Assembly (NCBI RefSeq): GCF_014805685.1 | Contig: NC_060890.1 | Coordinates: 28,000,500-28,064,499 of the forward strand | Direction: 5' to 3' | Length of the DNA stretch: 64,000 bases | Source: Silurus meridionalis | Taxonomy: Eukaryota > Chordata > Actinopteri > Siluriformes > Siluridae | Part shown: positions 11,263 through 21,300 of the stretch, in pieces | How the letters are laid out: the number at the start of each line of letters is the position of its first letter | Numbering within the stretch: the stretch's first letter is position 1 | Made by a program: the position numbers and the translations under genes | The notes under the pieces: generated by a model | What the model saw: the letters and a program-made list of their open reading frames with translations, nothing else | Told to the model about the DNA's origin: nothing | Database searches by the model: none

Positions 11263-11785
11263 ATAACTCATAGTGGAGACACACTCTTGATTTGTTGTTG
11301 ACATTTGGATTAAAAATAAAAAATGTAATCACAATTCCACAGTCTGAAGTTATTTCAGATCATTATCTCATCTCTTTTAAAATCTGCCTCAGTCACTGCA
11401 TTAGTACCTCACCACGTTATCATGTTAAACACATTCACATCATTTACAGCAGCACGTTTTATCAATAATCTTCTGGAAATGTCTATTTTAGATAGATCTC
11501 CGTCTGACCCCGCAGAGCTAGACTGGGCCACTGAATACCTAGAATCAACGTTACGTTACACTCTAGATCAGGGGTGGCCAACCCGTGGCTCGCGAGCCGC
11601 ATGCGGCTCTTTGGCTGGTTTCATGCGGCTCTTATGTCCTTTCGAAGTTTGTGTGTGTTTGATTTTTAATGTGCGTGTTCGCTTCGCTTAAGTTCAATAC
11701 GGTATTTTTAAGACTTAAATGAGCTTGCCCCTACTGGGAAACTTTGCGGTATATCAGACCTTGGCATGAGGCCAATCATAAATTA

Positions 11786-12220
11786 CAGGGATGCACCGAG
11801 AATTTTCGGAAATACCTAAATCAGCGAAACAACACGGCAGAAACACAATTGTAATGACGCAATAAAAAAGCGCAGCAGCACACGGATATCTGGATCAGAG
11901 CAACATGTCTGTGGTGTGCGGATAGCGATGTGCAAAACATGCAATGCTGAAATTTCAAGAGGGGGTGTATCTGCAAAGAGTTTCTCCAAGTCAGGTTTAA
12001 TTTATCACCTGAAATCCAAACATCCCGATTGCCTTCTAAATATGAGAAGAACGCGGCGCAGAAAAGTAAAGTCAATCCGAGCATGCGCACTCCGTCTTTA
12101 GAGGACGTTTTTGAAAAGGCAGGAAAGTTTTCCAGTGATGGTGCTGAGGCAAAAGGCATAACACAAAAAATTATGAATTTCATTGCCATTTGAATTAAAT
12201 TTTCATTTCGGTGCATCCCT
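11786..12220. mobile_element. Third hAT-type element with BED finger fragment
   Basis: Inverted termini AGGGATGCACCGA (11787) and TCGGTGCATCCCT (ending 12220) match over 13 bp. No clean 8-bp duplication is visible, so the flanks are probably mutated. It contains a BED-type zinc-finger fragment (see next entry). Confidence 0.8.
11922..12112 (+). pseudogene. hAT transposase BED zinc-finger fragment
   Basis: The + frame reads RIAMCKTCNAEISRGG, then SGLIYHLKSKHPDCLLN. C-x2-C, about 20 residues, then H-x4-H is the BED finger found at the N terminus of hAT transposases and of host ZBED proteins. Upstream (11860-11920) further decayed codons resemble the usual W/F-rich lead-in. No catalytic domain follows; the frame closes at 12099. 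This is a fragment of the element's DNA-binding domain, not a host ZBED gene. Confidence 0.75.
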
Positions 12221-12395
12221 AAAATATTATCGTTGGTGTGGCCCTCTGACACAATTCAAGTTTCTCATGTGGCCCCTAAAAAGTTAATTGCCCACCCCTG
12301 CGGTATATTATCTCACGCACATGCGCATTTGACGAAAATACCGTATTGAACTCAAGCGAAGTGAACAAGCACATAAAAAAAAACACAAACAAAAT

Positions 12396-12516
12396 CTGTT
12401 TTCTACCCTGAAACACGTGAAATCAAAGCATCGATCTGTTCTGACTGACACTCATGTGAAAGAATTGATTCGAGTGGCAACAACGGAATACGAGGCAGAT
12501 TTGAAGGGGATTGTTC
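12396..12516 (+). pseudogene. hAT transposase C-terminal dimerisation fragment
   Basis: From 12396 the + strand reads LFSTLKHVKSKHRSVLTDTH, followed by VKELIRVATTEYEADLKGIV. This corresponds to the hAT C-terminal dimerisation block (F-S-x-x-K-x-x-K-S-x-x-R-S-x-L-T-D-x-H-L). It is 40 codons long without a stop and is cut at 12517 by the 3' tail of L2 copy C. It belongs to the outer hAT, because it lies between that element's subterminal repeats. Confidence 0.75.
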
Positions 12517-14033
12517 AATTCAATTCAATTCAATTCAATTCATGTTTATTTGTATAGCGCTTTTAACAATGAACATTGTCTCAAAGCAGCTTTACACAGA
12601 TAATGTGGTGATTAAATGTAAATATGTTCTTTGTAAGTATGTTTGTTCCTGATGAGCAACTGTGGCAAGGAAAAACTCCCCGAGATGGCATAAGGAAGAA
12701 ACCTTGAGAGGAACCAGACTCAAGAGGGAACCCATCCTCATCTGGGTTGCACAAAATGTCCATTTGAAGCATATATACAAAGTTGCGGGGTACACTGATG
12801 ATGATCAGAAGCAAACTGCACTCCCGAGTCAGTGCAGCAGACCGCCGACACCAACTACAGTCCAATCCGTCCTCAAAAGCACCCGTTCTACTCCGGGAAT
12901 TATATGGAACCACCCAAGGTGTTGATGAGAGACCGTCCCAAGCTGCACAGAAGTGTGAAGATCCACGGAGGGGAGAGGGGCAGTAAAAGTGGTCACTGGA
13001 GCCTCAGGAGCATGTTTAACTCGACCGAGAGAGAGAGAGAGAGAGAGAGAAGAGGGTGACGGGAAGAGAAGGATATGGATTATTAAGTGTAACTACTGGT
13101 GTATGAAAGTTAATGTCACTGTGCAGTTTGGACTCCGGCAAGACTCGCTATGGCAGCATAACTAAAAGGGAGAACCAGAAGGTAACACAGACATGAGGGA
13201 TCTCTGGGATAAGAGACGACCCACCACACCACCGTCAACAAACCTGAGTGAACGTGTGAATGTGAGGGGACGACAGCATCCAAATATACCAGTTCACCAA
13301 ACACTCTATATCCATGCTCCCTCCGGATCTGTGCCTTTACCTAAGAAAAAAATCTACTGATAAAAGGCTTGACTAAATAAATAAGTTTTCAACCTCGACT
13401 TGAACACTGAGACTGTGTCCGAGTTTCGAACACTGGTTGGAAGGCTGTTCCATAACTGTGGGGCTTTATAAGAGAAAGATCTGCCCCCTGCTGTAGTCTT
13501 CATTATTTGAGGAACCAACAGATAGCCAGCACCTTTTGATCTAAGTAGGCGTGGAGGATCATACTGGTACAGAAGTTCACTCAGATACTGCGGTGCGAGA
13601 CCGTTAAGTGCTTTATACGTCAGTAGTAATATTTTATAATCAATGCGAGATTTGATTGGGAGCCAGTGTAGACTAATTAAAACAGGGGTGATGTGGTCGT
13701 ATTTTCTAGATCTAGTGAGGACCCTTGCTGCTGCATTCTGGACTAACTGAAGCTTATCTATGCACTTACTCGCACACCCAGAGAGTAAAGCGTTACAGTA
13801 GTCTAATCTAGAAGTAACAAAAGCATGAACTAGTTTTTCTGCATCCTGTAACGACATCATATTTCAAATTTTAGCAATATTTCTAAGGTGAAAGAAGGAG
13901 ATCCTGGTGATATTATTCACGTGAGACTCAAAGGAAAGACTCGGGTCAATAATCACACCAAGGTCTTTGACAGCCGTACATGCTGAAACAGAAACACCAT
14001 CCAGAGATGCTACGTAATTGGAAAGTTTATTTC
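12515..14033 (-). mobile_element. L2-family LINE copy C inside the hAT
   Basis: The 3' end with its ATTGA-type repeats begins at about 12515. A 3' UTR very close to those of copies B and D follows, with a GA run at 13027-13050, then the ORF2 C-terminus to 14033. It is truncated in the RT thumb exactly where the Tc1 at 14036 begins, so either the Tc1 hit the L2/hAT boundary or the boundary was lost. Confidence 0.9.
13354..13975 (-). pseudogene. L2 ORF2 C-terminal part (copy C)
   Basis: The frame 13860-13354 (168 codons) reads [60 protein letters not shown] and [16 protein letters not shown], ending in a stop. This is the characteristic C-terminus of L2-group ORF2 and the best preserved in the window. 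Upstream, [20 protein letters not shown] is read after a frame change near 13862. The catalytic RT core is absent because of 5' truncation. Confidence 0.85.
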
Positions 14034-14035
14034 TA

Positions 14036-15609
14036 CAGTGCCCTCCACAATTATTGGCACCCCTGTTTAAGATGTGGTCGTGGACTTCTAAAAATTCTCC
14101 TTTTTTTTAAAACAACATAGAACCCAAATGCAAAAAAAGAGAAAAATCCAACCTTTCATTTAAGTACATAACTTTGGTGTACATAACAATTATTGGCACC
14201 CCTAACAATTCCTCTGAAAAATTAAATTTTTTTTTTTTTTTTTATATATTTTTCTGTAGTTGCTAAGGTTGGTCAGGGTATCTAGGGACTTTTTATTAGT
14301 AATTCATGATTTCCTTTTTCCCTGGGGTATAAATATGACGTGACACAGAGGCCTAATTCTCTTACCCATTTGTCAACATGGCAAAGACAAGAGAACACAC
14401 CATTCAAGTAAGGCAGATGTGTGTCGACCTTCATAAGTCAGGCAATGGCTACAAGAAAATAGCCACTCGCCTTAACTTGCTGGTATCTACAGTCAGAGGA
14501 ATCATTAAGAAGTTTAAAACAACTGGAACAGTGACAAACAAGGCTGGAAGAGGTCCCAAGTTTATCTTGCCACAACGCACAGTGAGGAGGATGGTAAGAG
14601 AAGTAAAAAAATTTCCCAAGCTCACCGTCACAGAATTGCATCCAAGAGTGGCATCTTGGGGTCACAGAGTCTCCAAAACAACCATCAGACGCTCTCTACA
14701 TGCCAACAAGCTGTTTGGGAGGCATGCAAGGAAAAAGCCTTTTCTCACTAACACTCACAAACGTAAACGCCTGGAGTTTGCTAAGCGGTACTGGGACTTC
14801 AACTGGGATCGTGTGCTTTGGTCAGATGAGACTAAGATTGAGCTTTTGGCAACAAACACTCTAAGTGGGTCTGGCGAAACAAAAGATGAGTATGCCGAAA
14901 AGCACCTCATGCCCACCGTGAAGTATGGTGGAGGATCTGTGATGCTGTGGGCCTGTTTCTCTTCCAAAGGCCCTGGGAACCTTGTTAGGGTGCATGGCAT
15001 TATGAACGCTTTGAAGTACCAGGATATTTTAAATAAAACCTGATGGCCTCTGCCAGAAAGCTGAAGATGGGTCGTCATTGGGTCTTTCAGCAGGATAATG
15101 ATCCAAAACATGTGGCAAAATCTACACAAAAGTGGTTCAGCAGTCACAAACTCAAGGTCCTCCCATGGCCATCTCAGTCCCCAGACCTCAACCCAATCGA
15201 AAACCTGTGGGGCGAGCTAAAGAGAAGAGTGCATAAGAGAGGACCCAGGACACTGGATGATCTAGAAAGATTGTGCAAAGAAGAATCGTCAAAAATCCCT
15301 CTCTCTGTGTTCTCCAATCTTGTGAAATGTTATAGGAGGAGATTAAGTGCTGTCTTGTTGGCAAAAGGAGGTTGTACAAAGTATTAACATCAGGGGTGCC
15401 AATAATTGTGGCACACATGATTTCAAGGTTTTTTTTTTTTTTTTTAAATGTGTGATTTTTTTTACCACCAAAGTTATGTACTTAAATAAAAGGTTGGATT
15501 TTTCTCTTTTTTTGCATTTGGGTTCTATGTTGTTTTAAAAAAAAGGAGAATTTTTTGAAGTCCACGACCACATCTTAAACAGGGGTGCCAATAATTGTGG
15601 AGGGCACTG
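14036..15609 (+). mobile_element. Tc1/mariner element, nearly complete
   Basis: 1574 bp, with TIRs starting CAGTGCCCTCCACAATTATT at both ends and TA on each side (14034-14035, 15610-15611). The two ends match, with few differences, for about 140 bp, as far as the AAGTACATAACTTTGGTG block. These are long IR/DR-type repeats. One transposase gene lies between them. The high similarity of the ends and the single frame break suggest a fairly recent insertion, later than both the hAT and L2 copy C. Confidence 0.95.
14378..15387 (+). pseudogene. Tc1-like transposase with one frameshift
   Basis: The start ATG at 14378 opens MAKTREHTIQVRQMCVDLHK, the PAI half of a paired-type helix-turn-helix. The second HTH is near residues 60-110 (GRGPKFILPQRTVRRMVREV). 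The catalytic DD34E triad is visible: D in LWSDETKIEL (about 14822), D in [15 protein letters not shown] (about 15095) and E in [15 protein letters not shown] (about 15200), with 34 residues between the last two. A small indel at about 15038-15043 (NKT, then stop) shifts the frame; translation resumes at 15043 and ends at 15387. Combined length is near the usual 340 residues. The catalytic residues persist, so a single lesion silences it. Confidence 0.9.
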
Positions 15610-15905
15610 TATGTGTGTAAGAGGAAGTGATGGGTAATGTTCATGTGTGCCCATGTGTATGATGTGGCTCTTTGCGTTAACACAGTAAAAAATGTGGCTC
15701 TCGGTCTCTGACTGGTTGGCCACCCCTGCTCTAGATGATGGAGCTCCCCTTAAGACCAAAATGATCAGGGAGAAAAAATTAGCACAGTGGTATAATGATC
15801 ATACACACACCTTAAAACAGACCACTCGAAAATTAGAACGTAAATGGAGTCAAACCAAACTGACAGTATTTCAAATAGCATGAAAGGAGAACCTCCTAAA
15901 TTTTA

Positions 15906-16330
15906 AATGACGACAGAAATGCAGCTCTGTGCGGTGGTGGCATATTGTTTATTGTTTATTGACTTTATCAGCATCGTTACAGGTACCCTAAGAGGTTTGT
16001 CATAGGGGAACACTGAATTATTTTGCTGTTACAGTGAAATGTCAAAGCATATTTACTCAAGTTAAAATACAAGATTAAAAGAAAGGAAGAATAAAATACT
16101 TCATAAAGGTATACAACGTCCTTTTAAAATCCATAATCATTTAAAAGTCTACACATATATGGAATAGGTGATCTCCTGAATTGTTCCGTTCGGCATCTGG
16201 GGATTGTCAGTTTAGAAGAGTTCCTCATCTGGCGTCCAGTCAGCTGCTCCCTGAGCGGTGGTAGCCAATCTCTAAAGCTAGACTTATATAGCTTCCTAGC
16301 AAAATCAAGGCACAATTGGACTCGCATATG
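15906..16330 (-). pseudogene. LINE ORF2 C-terminal fragment (other family)
   Basis: The minus frame 16327-16124 reads LCLDFARKLYKSSFRDWLPP, then NSSKLTIPRCRTEQFRRSPI and PYMCRLLNDYGF. The RCRTERF-xxSPIPYMxRLLN pattern resembles C-termini of jockey-group LINEs. About 200 bp of A/T-rich 3' UTR-like sequence follows to the left (15940-16120), starting with a TTTATTG motif. Family assignment is uncertain. Confidence 0.5.
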
Positions 16331-16735
16331 TGTTTATATCAACATGGAATGGTGCAAGAACTGTGCTTGTCTCATACTACTGCTCATCGTAGTGGAGTTC
16401 GTGACTGTAAGATGCAGACCATGTTATTTTACAACGGTAATTCACCACTGTTTTCATTGTCGGAGTGTAAACTCCTGCCAGCGCTAATGCTAAGGAGACA
16501 CTGTGTGAACTCTACGGCGCTATTAGCGACCTGCAGAATGCTCACCCTGACGGATTGTTTATTATCACCGGAGATTTCAACCATGCAAATCTTAGAACTG
16601 TGCTCCCTAAACTCCATCAGCATGTGGACATCAGCAACGAGAGGAGCGAACACGCTGGATCTTGTTTATAAAACATCCCCGGCGCATATCTAGCAGATGT
16701 CTTTATCAACATCTTCAACATCTCCCTCAGCAGCG
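16331..16735 (+). pseudogene. Rex1/Babar-like ORF2 fragment with internal deletion
   Basis: The + strand is closely similar to the reverse complement of 22030-21640. It contains the endonuclease [12 protein letters not shown] block (GGAGATTTCAACCATGCAAA at about 16570) and the [13 protein letters not shown] block. At about 16690 it jumps to the RT-proximal reading [15 protein letters not shown], which matches [15 protein letters not shown] of the copy at 19634-21256. A deletion of about 800 bp is therefore inferred. Stops interrupt the frame. Confidence 0.75.
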
Positions 16736-17580
16736 TCATGGGGCTGAAGGGGCGGACGAAAAAGGCTTCGCCCATGACCTGGACACCTCAGTGTGCAGGT
16801 CGGGAAAGAACGGGAGACCCCGACGTGGAGGTTGCGACACCGGTGTCCAAAAGTGCTTAAAGGACGGAGGGACAAGGCCATCTCGAAAACCCTCTGTGAT
16901 GTCCATTTGTGAGCCCCAGGAACTAGACGCCACTCCATCCAGAAACGTGAGGAGTGCGAGCACTTTCCTCTGAGACTGCCGCTCGGGAGCGGAGCATTCG
17001 CACTGACATACAAGTGTAGTGCTTGCAGCCAGCTTCCTCAAGACCCGACATAGCTTACTCTGCTCCCAGGATTTTTTTTTTTACAAAAGACAAACTATTC
17101 AACATGAAATACCACACAGAACGCTTCATGAACAAACAGAAGCTGGCACCGGCTTCACTTCATGTGCGTTTTATAGTTTCCTGGTCATGACGTCACTCCA
17201 CTGGTGATGGCCAATTTTGACTGATTACACACATTTTTTCAGAGCGTGGACAGCGTAGTCACGTTCCCAAAGCGTTCCGGTTCAGTTCGAGTTCCTGAAA
17301 GGGAACCAGAACTAATCTAATTGCACTGCCCTCACATAAACCAGTATACACATTAAGGAAGAAATTAGAAAGATTTTTAGATAATATTTTTAATGATATG
17401 GCCACATTATTTATTTCCACAGACACTTCTGTATATTATACTTCAGAGTGACTAGAAAACGGCCCAGTTACAGGATCTACATTGAGTCACACTTAATTTG
17501 AGATGGAAATCAGTGCTGGCCAATCAAATTCCTACCTCCTGAAAAAGTTTGAATAGAGCAGCTGTTTTGCATGAGAGTCC
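16736..17580. other. Unassigned sequence upstream of the lectin gene
   Basis: No recognisable domain is present. 16736-17050 is GC-richer than its surroundings, with open frames on both strands that resemble no known family. 17050-17330 includes a CGTTCCCAAAGCGTTCCGG-type stretch, seen in fish repeats. 17340-17580 may contain lectin upstream regulatory DNA, but no defined element can be named. Confidence 0.3.
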
Positions 17581-17581
17581 T

Positions 17582-17588
17582 TTTATAA
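17582..17588 (+). promoter_or_regulatory. Candidate TATA box of the lectin gene
   Basis: TTTATAA lies 64 bp upstream of the first ATG of the lectin reading frame. This would give a short 5' UTR. Inference from position and sequence only. Confidence 0.35.
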
Positions 17589-17651
17589 CCTGATAGATAA
17601 ACATGTTAGATTGGAAGACGCTTAGAGGTTTCAGAAGACTTTATTGTCTTT

Positions 17652-17713
17652 ATGAAAAGTTTCTCAGCAGCAATGAAGAGTTTTCTGTTTCTTTTTGGGT
17701 TTTTCACAGGTAA

Positions 17714-17763
<50 letters not shown>

Positions 17764-18325
17764 GAGATTGCACTAATAGACCACAGTACATTTATAAAGC
17801 CCAATAGATTTAAATCAGGTGAAGAAACGTAATCGAAAAGTGTTGAATGATCTAAAAGTTAAACTGTTGTGTCTTGTGTATTATCATCTAACTCTGGGAC
17901 ACAGTAAAAGGTTAAACCTTTTAGATATTATACATATTAGATTTTATCATAATTCTATTGTTGTTTTGAAAATATTACAGCTATTGGTAGACACTCAGAT
18001 GTTTCTCTTTGTATCACAGTCTAAATAAATATGTAATTAATATTTTCCTTCCCTGGAACAAAGAGAATTTACATTTCCAACTGGCTGATGTCAGACAATG
18101 AGTATTAGCAGGCCATGGGATGTTGACTAAAGAAGTTTGATGAAATATACTGTACAGGTTTATAACTGTTTATCTTATAAAAGGTTTATTGTGCCTAATG
18201 GGTGTATTTACTGTATATAATTAGTAAATAAACAATATGACCTATTCTTCTTCTTCTTCTTTCGGCTGCCTGCCTCTTTCAAACCAACTAACCACATCCA
18301 TAAATCTCCTCCTTGGTCATTCTCC

Positions 18326-18375
<50 letters not shown>

Positions 18376-21300
18376 TCTTTATTGTTATTGCATTGTACAT
18401 GTACACAGCAACGAAATGCAGTTTATCATCTACCAGAAGTGCAAAAGTCAAGTCAAGAAAAAGTAGCAATCCTGCAAATAGTGCAGATAAATATGTAGTA
18501 AATTTACAGCATGTGATATTTATGTAAGCATATGTACAGTAAATAAATATAAAGGCTATAGCAGTGCAGAGACGTGTGGACATCATTAAGAAGTACAGAT
18601 AAAATATACCCGATGTCTCTCCTCTGCACATATCCAAACTATCTCAACCTTCAATCCTCATCTCAAATAAGTCTTACTCCTACTAACTTTTATTCCCCTT
18701 CTCTCCAGCGTGTACCTCCACCTCATCTTTACCTGCTCCCTACTCTCACCACTAATCACAATATCATGCGCAAACATCACAGTCCAGGGAGACTCCTGTC
18801 TGATCTCGTCCTTCAACCTGTCCATCACCACTGCAAACAGGAAAGGGCTCAGAGCCGATCTTTGATGCAGTCCAACCTCCAGCTTAAACCAGTCTGTCGT
18901 TCCTACTCCTCGGCATAAAACCATACTGTTGCTCACAGATGGTCACCTCTTCTCTCAGCCTGGCTTCCACTTCTCTTTCCCATAACTTCATAGTGTGACT
19001 GATCAACTTAATTCCCCTGTAGTTACTGCAAGTCAAGTCAAGTCAAGTCAAGAGGCTTTTATTGTCATTTCTACTATACACAGTGGTACACAGTACACAG
19101 TAAAAACAAGACAACGTTTCTCCAGAACCCTGGTGCTACACTAAACAACAACAAACAAAACAACATAGAGCTACAACACAAGTTACATAAAGTGCATCGA
19201 GTGCAACCTGGTGCAAACAGTGCAGACAGACAGTGCAGACAGACGACACAAGACAAGACACAAAACCCAATATAGCGCCGACCTACTGTATACTTGATTA
19301 TGCAGTACTGTACGAGAAGACTGTAAAAACTATACAAACTAAAAACTATATCCCAGAAGTGACTATAAACAGTACAATGTAGTGCAAAAAATACAGCAGC
19401 AGTCGAAGGTGCAAAAAACAGCATGTAAACAGTATAATACAGTGATAATGATAAATGTGCAAAAAAACAGCATTTAAGAGTGTGGTACCATTGAGAATAA
19501 TAAATAATAAATAAATTAATGGTGGTGGAATGGATTGAGATGAGTGATGAGTGTGTGTTAATTGTTAAGTCCAGGAAAAAATTTACAGTTCGTTACACAC
19601 ATTTGAGTGCGTGTGTGTGTGTGAGAGTTCCATTTAATTTCTGTGTATTAAGTAGCCTGATGGCTTGTGAAAGAAGCTGTTGCACAGTCTTGTTGTGGCG
19701 GCCCGAATGCTTTGGAACCATTTTTCTGATGGCAGGAGTGTAAAAAGTGTGTGTGAGGGGTGTGTGTGATCCTCCACAATGCTGTGTGCTTTGCGGATGC
19801 AGCGTGTAGTGTAAATGTCCATGATAGAGGGGAGAGAGATTCCGATGATCTTCTCAGCTGTCCTCACTATCCTCTGTAGGGACTTGCGGTCCGAGACGGT
19901 GCAGTTCCCAAACCAGGCAGTGATGCAGCTGCTCAGGATGCTCTCAATGGTCCCTCTGTAGAACATGGACAGGATGGGGGGAGGGAGGTGGGTTTTCCTC
20001 AGCCTTCTCAGAAAGTAGAGACGCTGCTGGGCTTTCTTGGTGATGGAGCTGGTGTTAAGTGACCAGGTGAGGTTGTCTGCCAGATGAACACCAAGGAATT
20101 TGGTGCTCTTGACGATCTCCACTGAGGATCCATCAATAATCAGTGGAGATTGGTTGCTCTGTGCTCTCCTGAAGTCCACAACCATCTCTTTCGTTTTGTC
20201 CATGTTCAGAGACAGATTGTTTGCTCCACACCAGGCAGTTAGCCGTTGCACCTCTTTTCTATTTGCTGACTTGTCGTTCTTGCTGATTAGACCCACCACG
20301 GTCGTGTCATCAGCGAACTTGATGATGTGGTTCGAGCTGTGCATTGCTACACAGTCGTGAGTCAGCAGAGTGAACAGCAGTGGGCTGAGCACACAGCCCG
20401 GGGGGGCCCCAGTGCTCAGTGTGGTGGTGCTGGAGATGTTGTTCCCGATCCTGACTGACTGAGGTCTCCCAGTCAGGAAGTCCAGGATCCAGTTACAGAG
20501 GGAGGTGTTCAGGCCCAGGAGGTTCAACTTCTCGATCAGGTGCTGAGGAATTATTGTGTTGAATGCTGAGCTGAAGTCAATGAACAGCATTCGTACATAC
20601 GAGTCCTTGTTATCCAGGTGTGTGAGGGCCAGATGGAGGGTTGTGGAGATAGCATCGTCTGTGGAACGGTTTGGACGATACGCAAACTGCATGGGGTCCA
20701 GGGAGGGTGGAAGCTGTGTCTTAATGTGCCTCATGACGAGCCTCTCGAAGCACTTCATCACGATGGGTGTGAGCACGATGGGACGATAGTCATTGAGGCA
20801 GTAGACAGAAGAATTCTTCGGCACGGGAACAATGGTCGTTGTCTTGAGGCACGTGGGAACAACGTTGCTGCTCAGGGAGATGTTGAAGATGTCAGTGAGG
20901 ACGTCTGCTAGCTGTTCTGCACATTCCCTGAGCACTCTGCAAGGAATGTTGTCTGGTCCAGCAGACTTCCGTGGGTTAACTCTGCATAGAGTTTTCCTCA
21001 CTTCAGCTGTGGTTAGACAAAGCACCTGGTCAGTGGGAGGAGGGACGGTCTTCCTCGCCACCACGTTGTTCTGCACCTCGAACCGGGTGTAGAAGTCGTT
21101 CAGCTGGGAGGGAGGGGTCACGGTCACAAGCAGGTGATGTGGTCTTGTAATTCGTGATCGCCTGGATGCCCTGCCACATGCACCGGGTGTCTCCACTGTC
21201 CCGGAAGTGGTTGTGGATTTTCTTCGCGTGTGCGCGCTTCGCCTTTCTGATGGCACGAGACAGTTTGGCCCTTGCTTTTTTTAAGGCCGCCTTGTCCCCT

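Larger units (their letters stand above)
8179..11265 (-). mobile_element. L2-family LINE copy B, chimeric and inserted into copy A
   Basis: The 3' end is at 8179, with the ATTGA-type tail (TCAATTCAATTC on the + strand) next to the AGCGCTTTTAACAATGAAC motif. The element is bounded by the 6-bp duplication ACTCAT at 8173-8178 and 11266-11271. In the minus sense its order is odd: an ORF2 RT piece (11265-10178), then L2 5' UTR (10177-10042), then ORF1 (10041-9150), then the ORF1-ORF2 spacer, then 3' UTR (about 8820-8179). Endonuclease and RT are missing between ORF1 and the 3' UTR. It could be one chimeric reverse transcript or two stacked insertions. Confidence 0.8.
11755..12300. mobile_element. 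Second hAT nested inside the first
   Basis: The right end GTTAATTGCCCACCCCTG (ending 12300) has a typical hAT terminus. The flanks carry the 8-bp duplication CGGTATAT at 11747-11754 and 12301-12308. The left terminus, CAGACCTTGGCATGAGGCC, is diverged from the right one, so only the duplication and the right TIR are strong. A third hAT-type element lies within it. Confidence 0.8.
11569..15728. mobile_element. hAT-superfamily element with nested insertions
   Basis: Terminal inverted repeats CAGGGGTGGCCAACC (11569) and GGTTGGCCACCCCTG (ending 15728) are perfect over 15 bp. They are flanked by the 8-bp duplication CTCTAGAT at 11561-11568 and 15729-15736, which is diagnostic of hAT. The subterminal blocks GCATGCGGCTCTTTGGC and ATGTGGCTCTCGGTC are also shared. 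The element's own DNA comes to little more than 1 kb; the rest is smaller hATs (11755-12300), an L2 (about 12515-14033) and a Tc1 (14036-15609). A remnant of transposase C-terminus is present at 12396-12516. Confidence 0.95.
7608..15905 (+). mobile_element. L2-family LINE copy A, split by two insertions
   Basis: Three collinear pieces of one + strand L2 ORF2 are seen: 7608-8178 (endonuclease), 11266-11568 (endonuclease/RT linker) and 15729-15905 (start of the RT region). Compared with the continuous copy at 48833-50520, the joins are exact. CCACTCAT joins AGTGGAGAC across the inverted L2 at 8179-11265, and CTCTAGAT joins GATGgAGCTCCCC across the hAT at 11569-15728. Without these insertions the L2 would be about 1.05 kb long, truncated at both ends. 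Confidence 0.9.

Noticed and set aside
11922..12112. Host ZBED-type gene because of the BED finger
   Set aside because: It lies between hAT termini with 8-bp duplications and lacks any further coding exon.
16690..17041. Possible novel gene with open frames on both strands
   Set aside because: The frames overlap a decayed LINE junction, have no domain or splice context, and are explained by high GC content.
18313..18527. Coding frame through (GACA)n
   Set aside because: The repeat keeps all frames open; the locus is a LINE 3' tail in reverse orientation.
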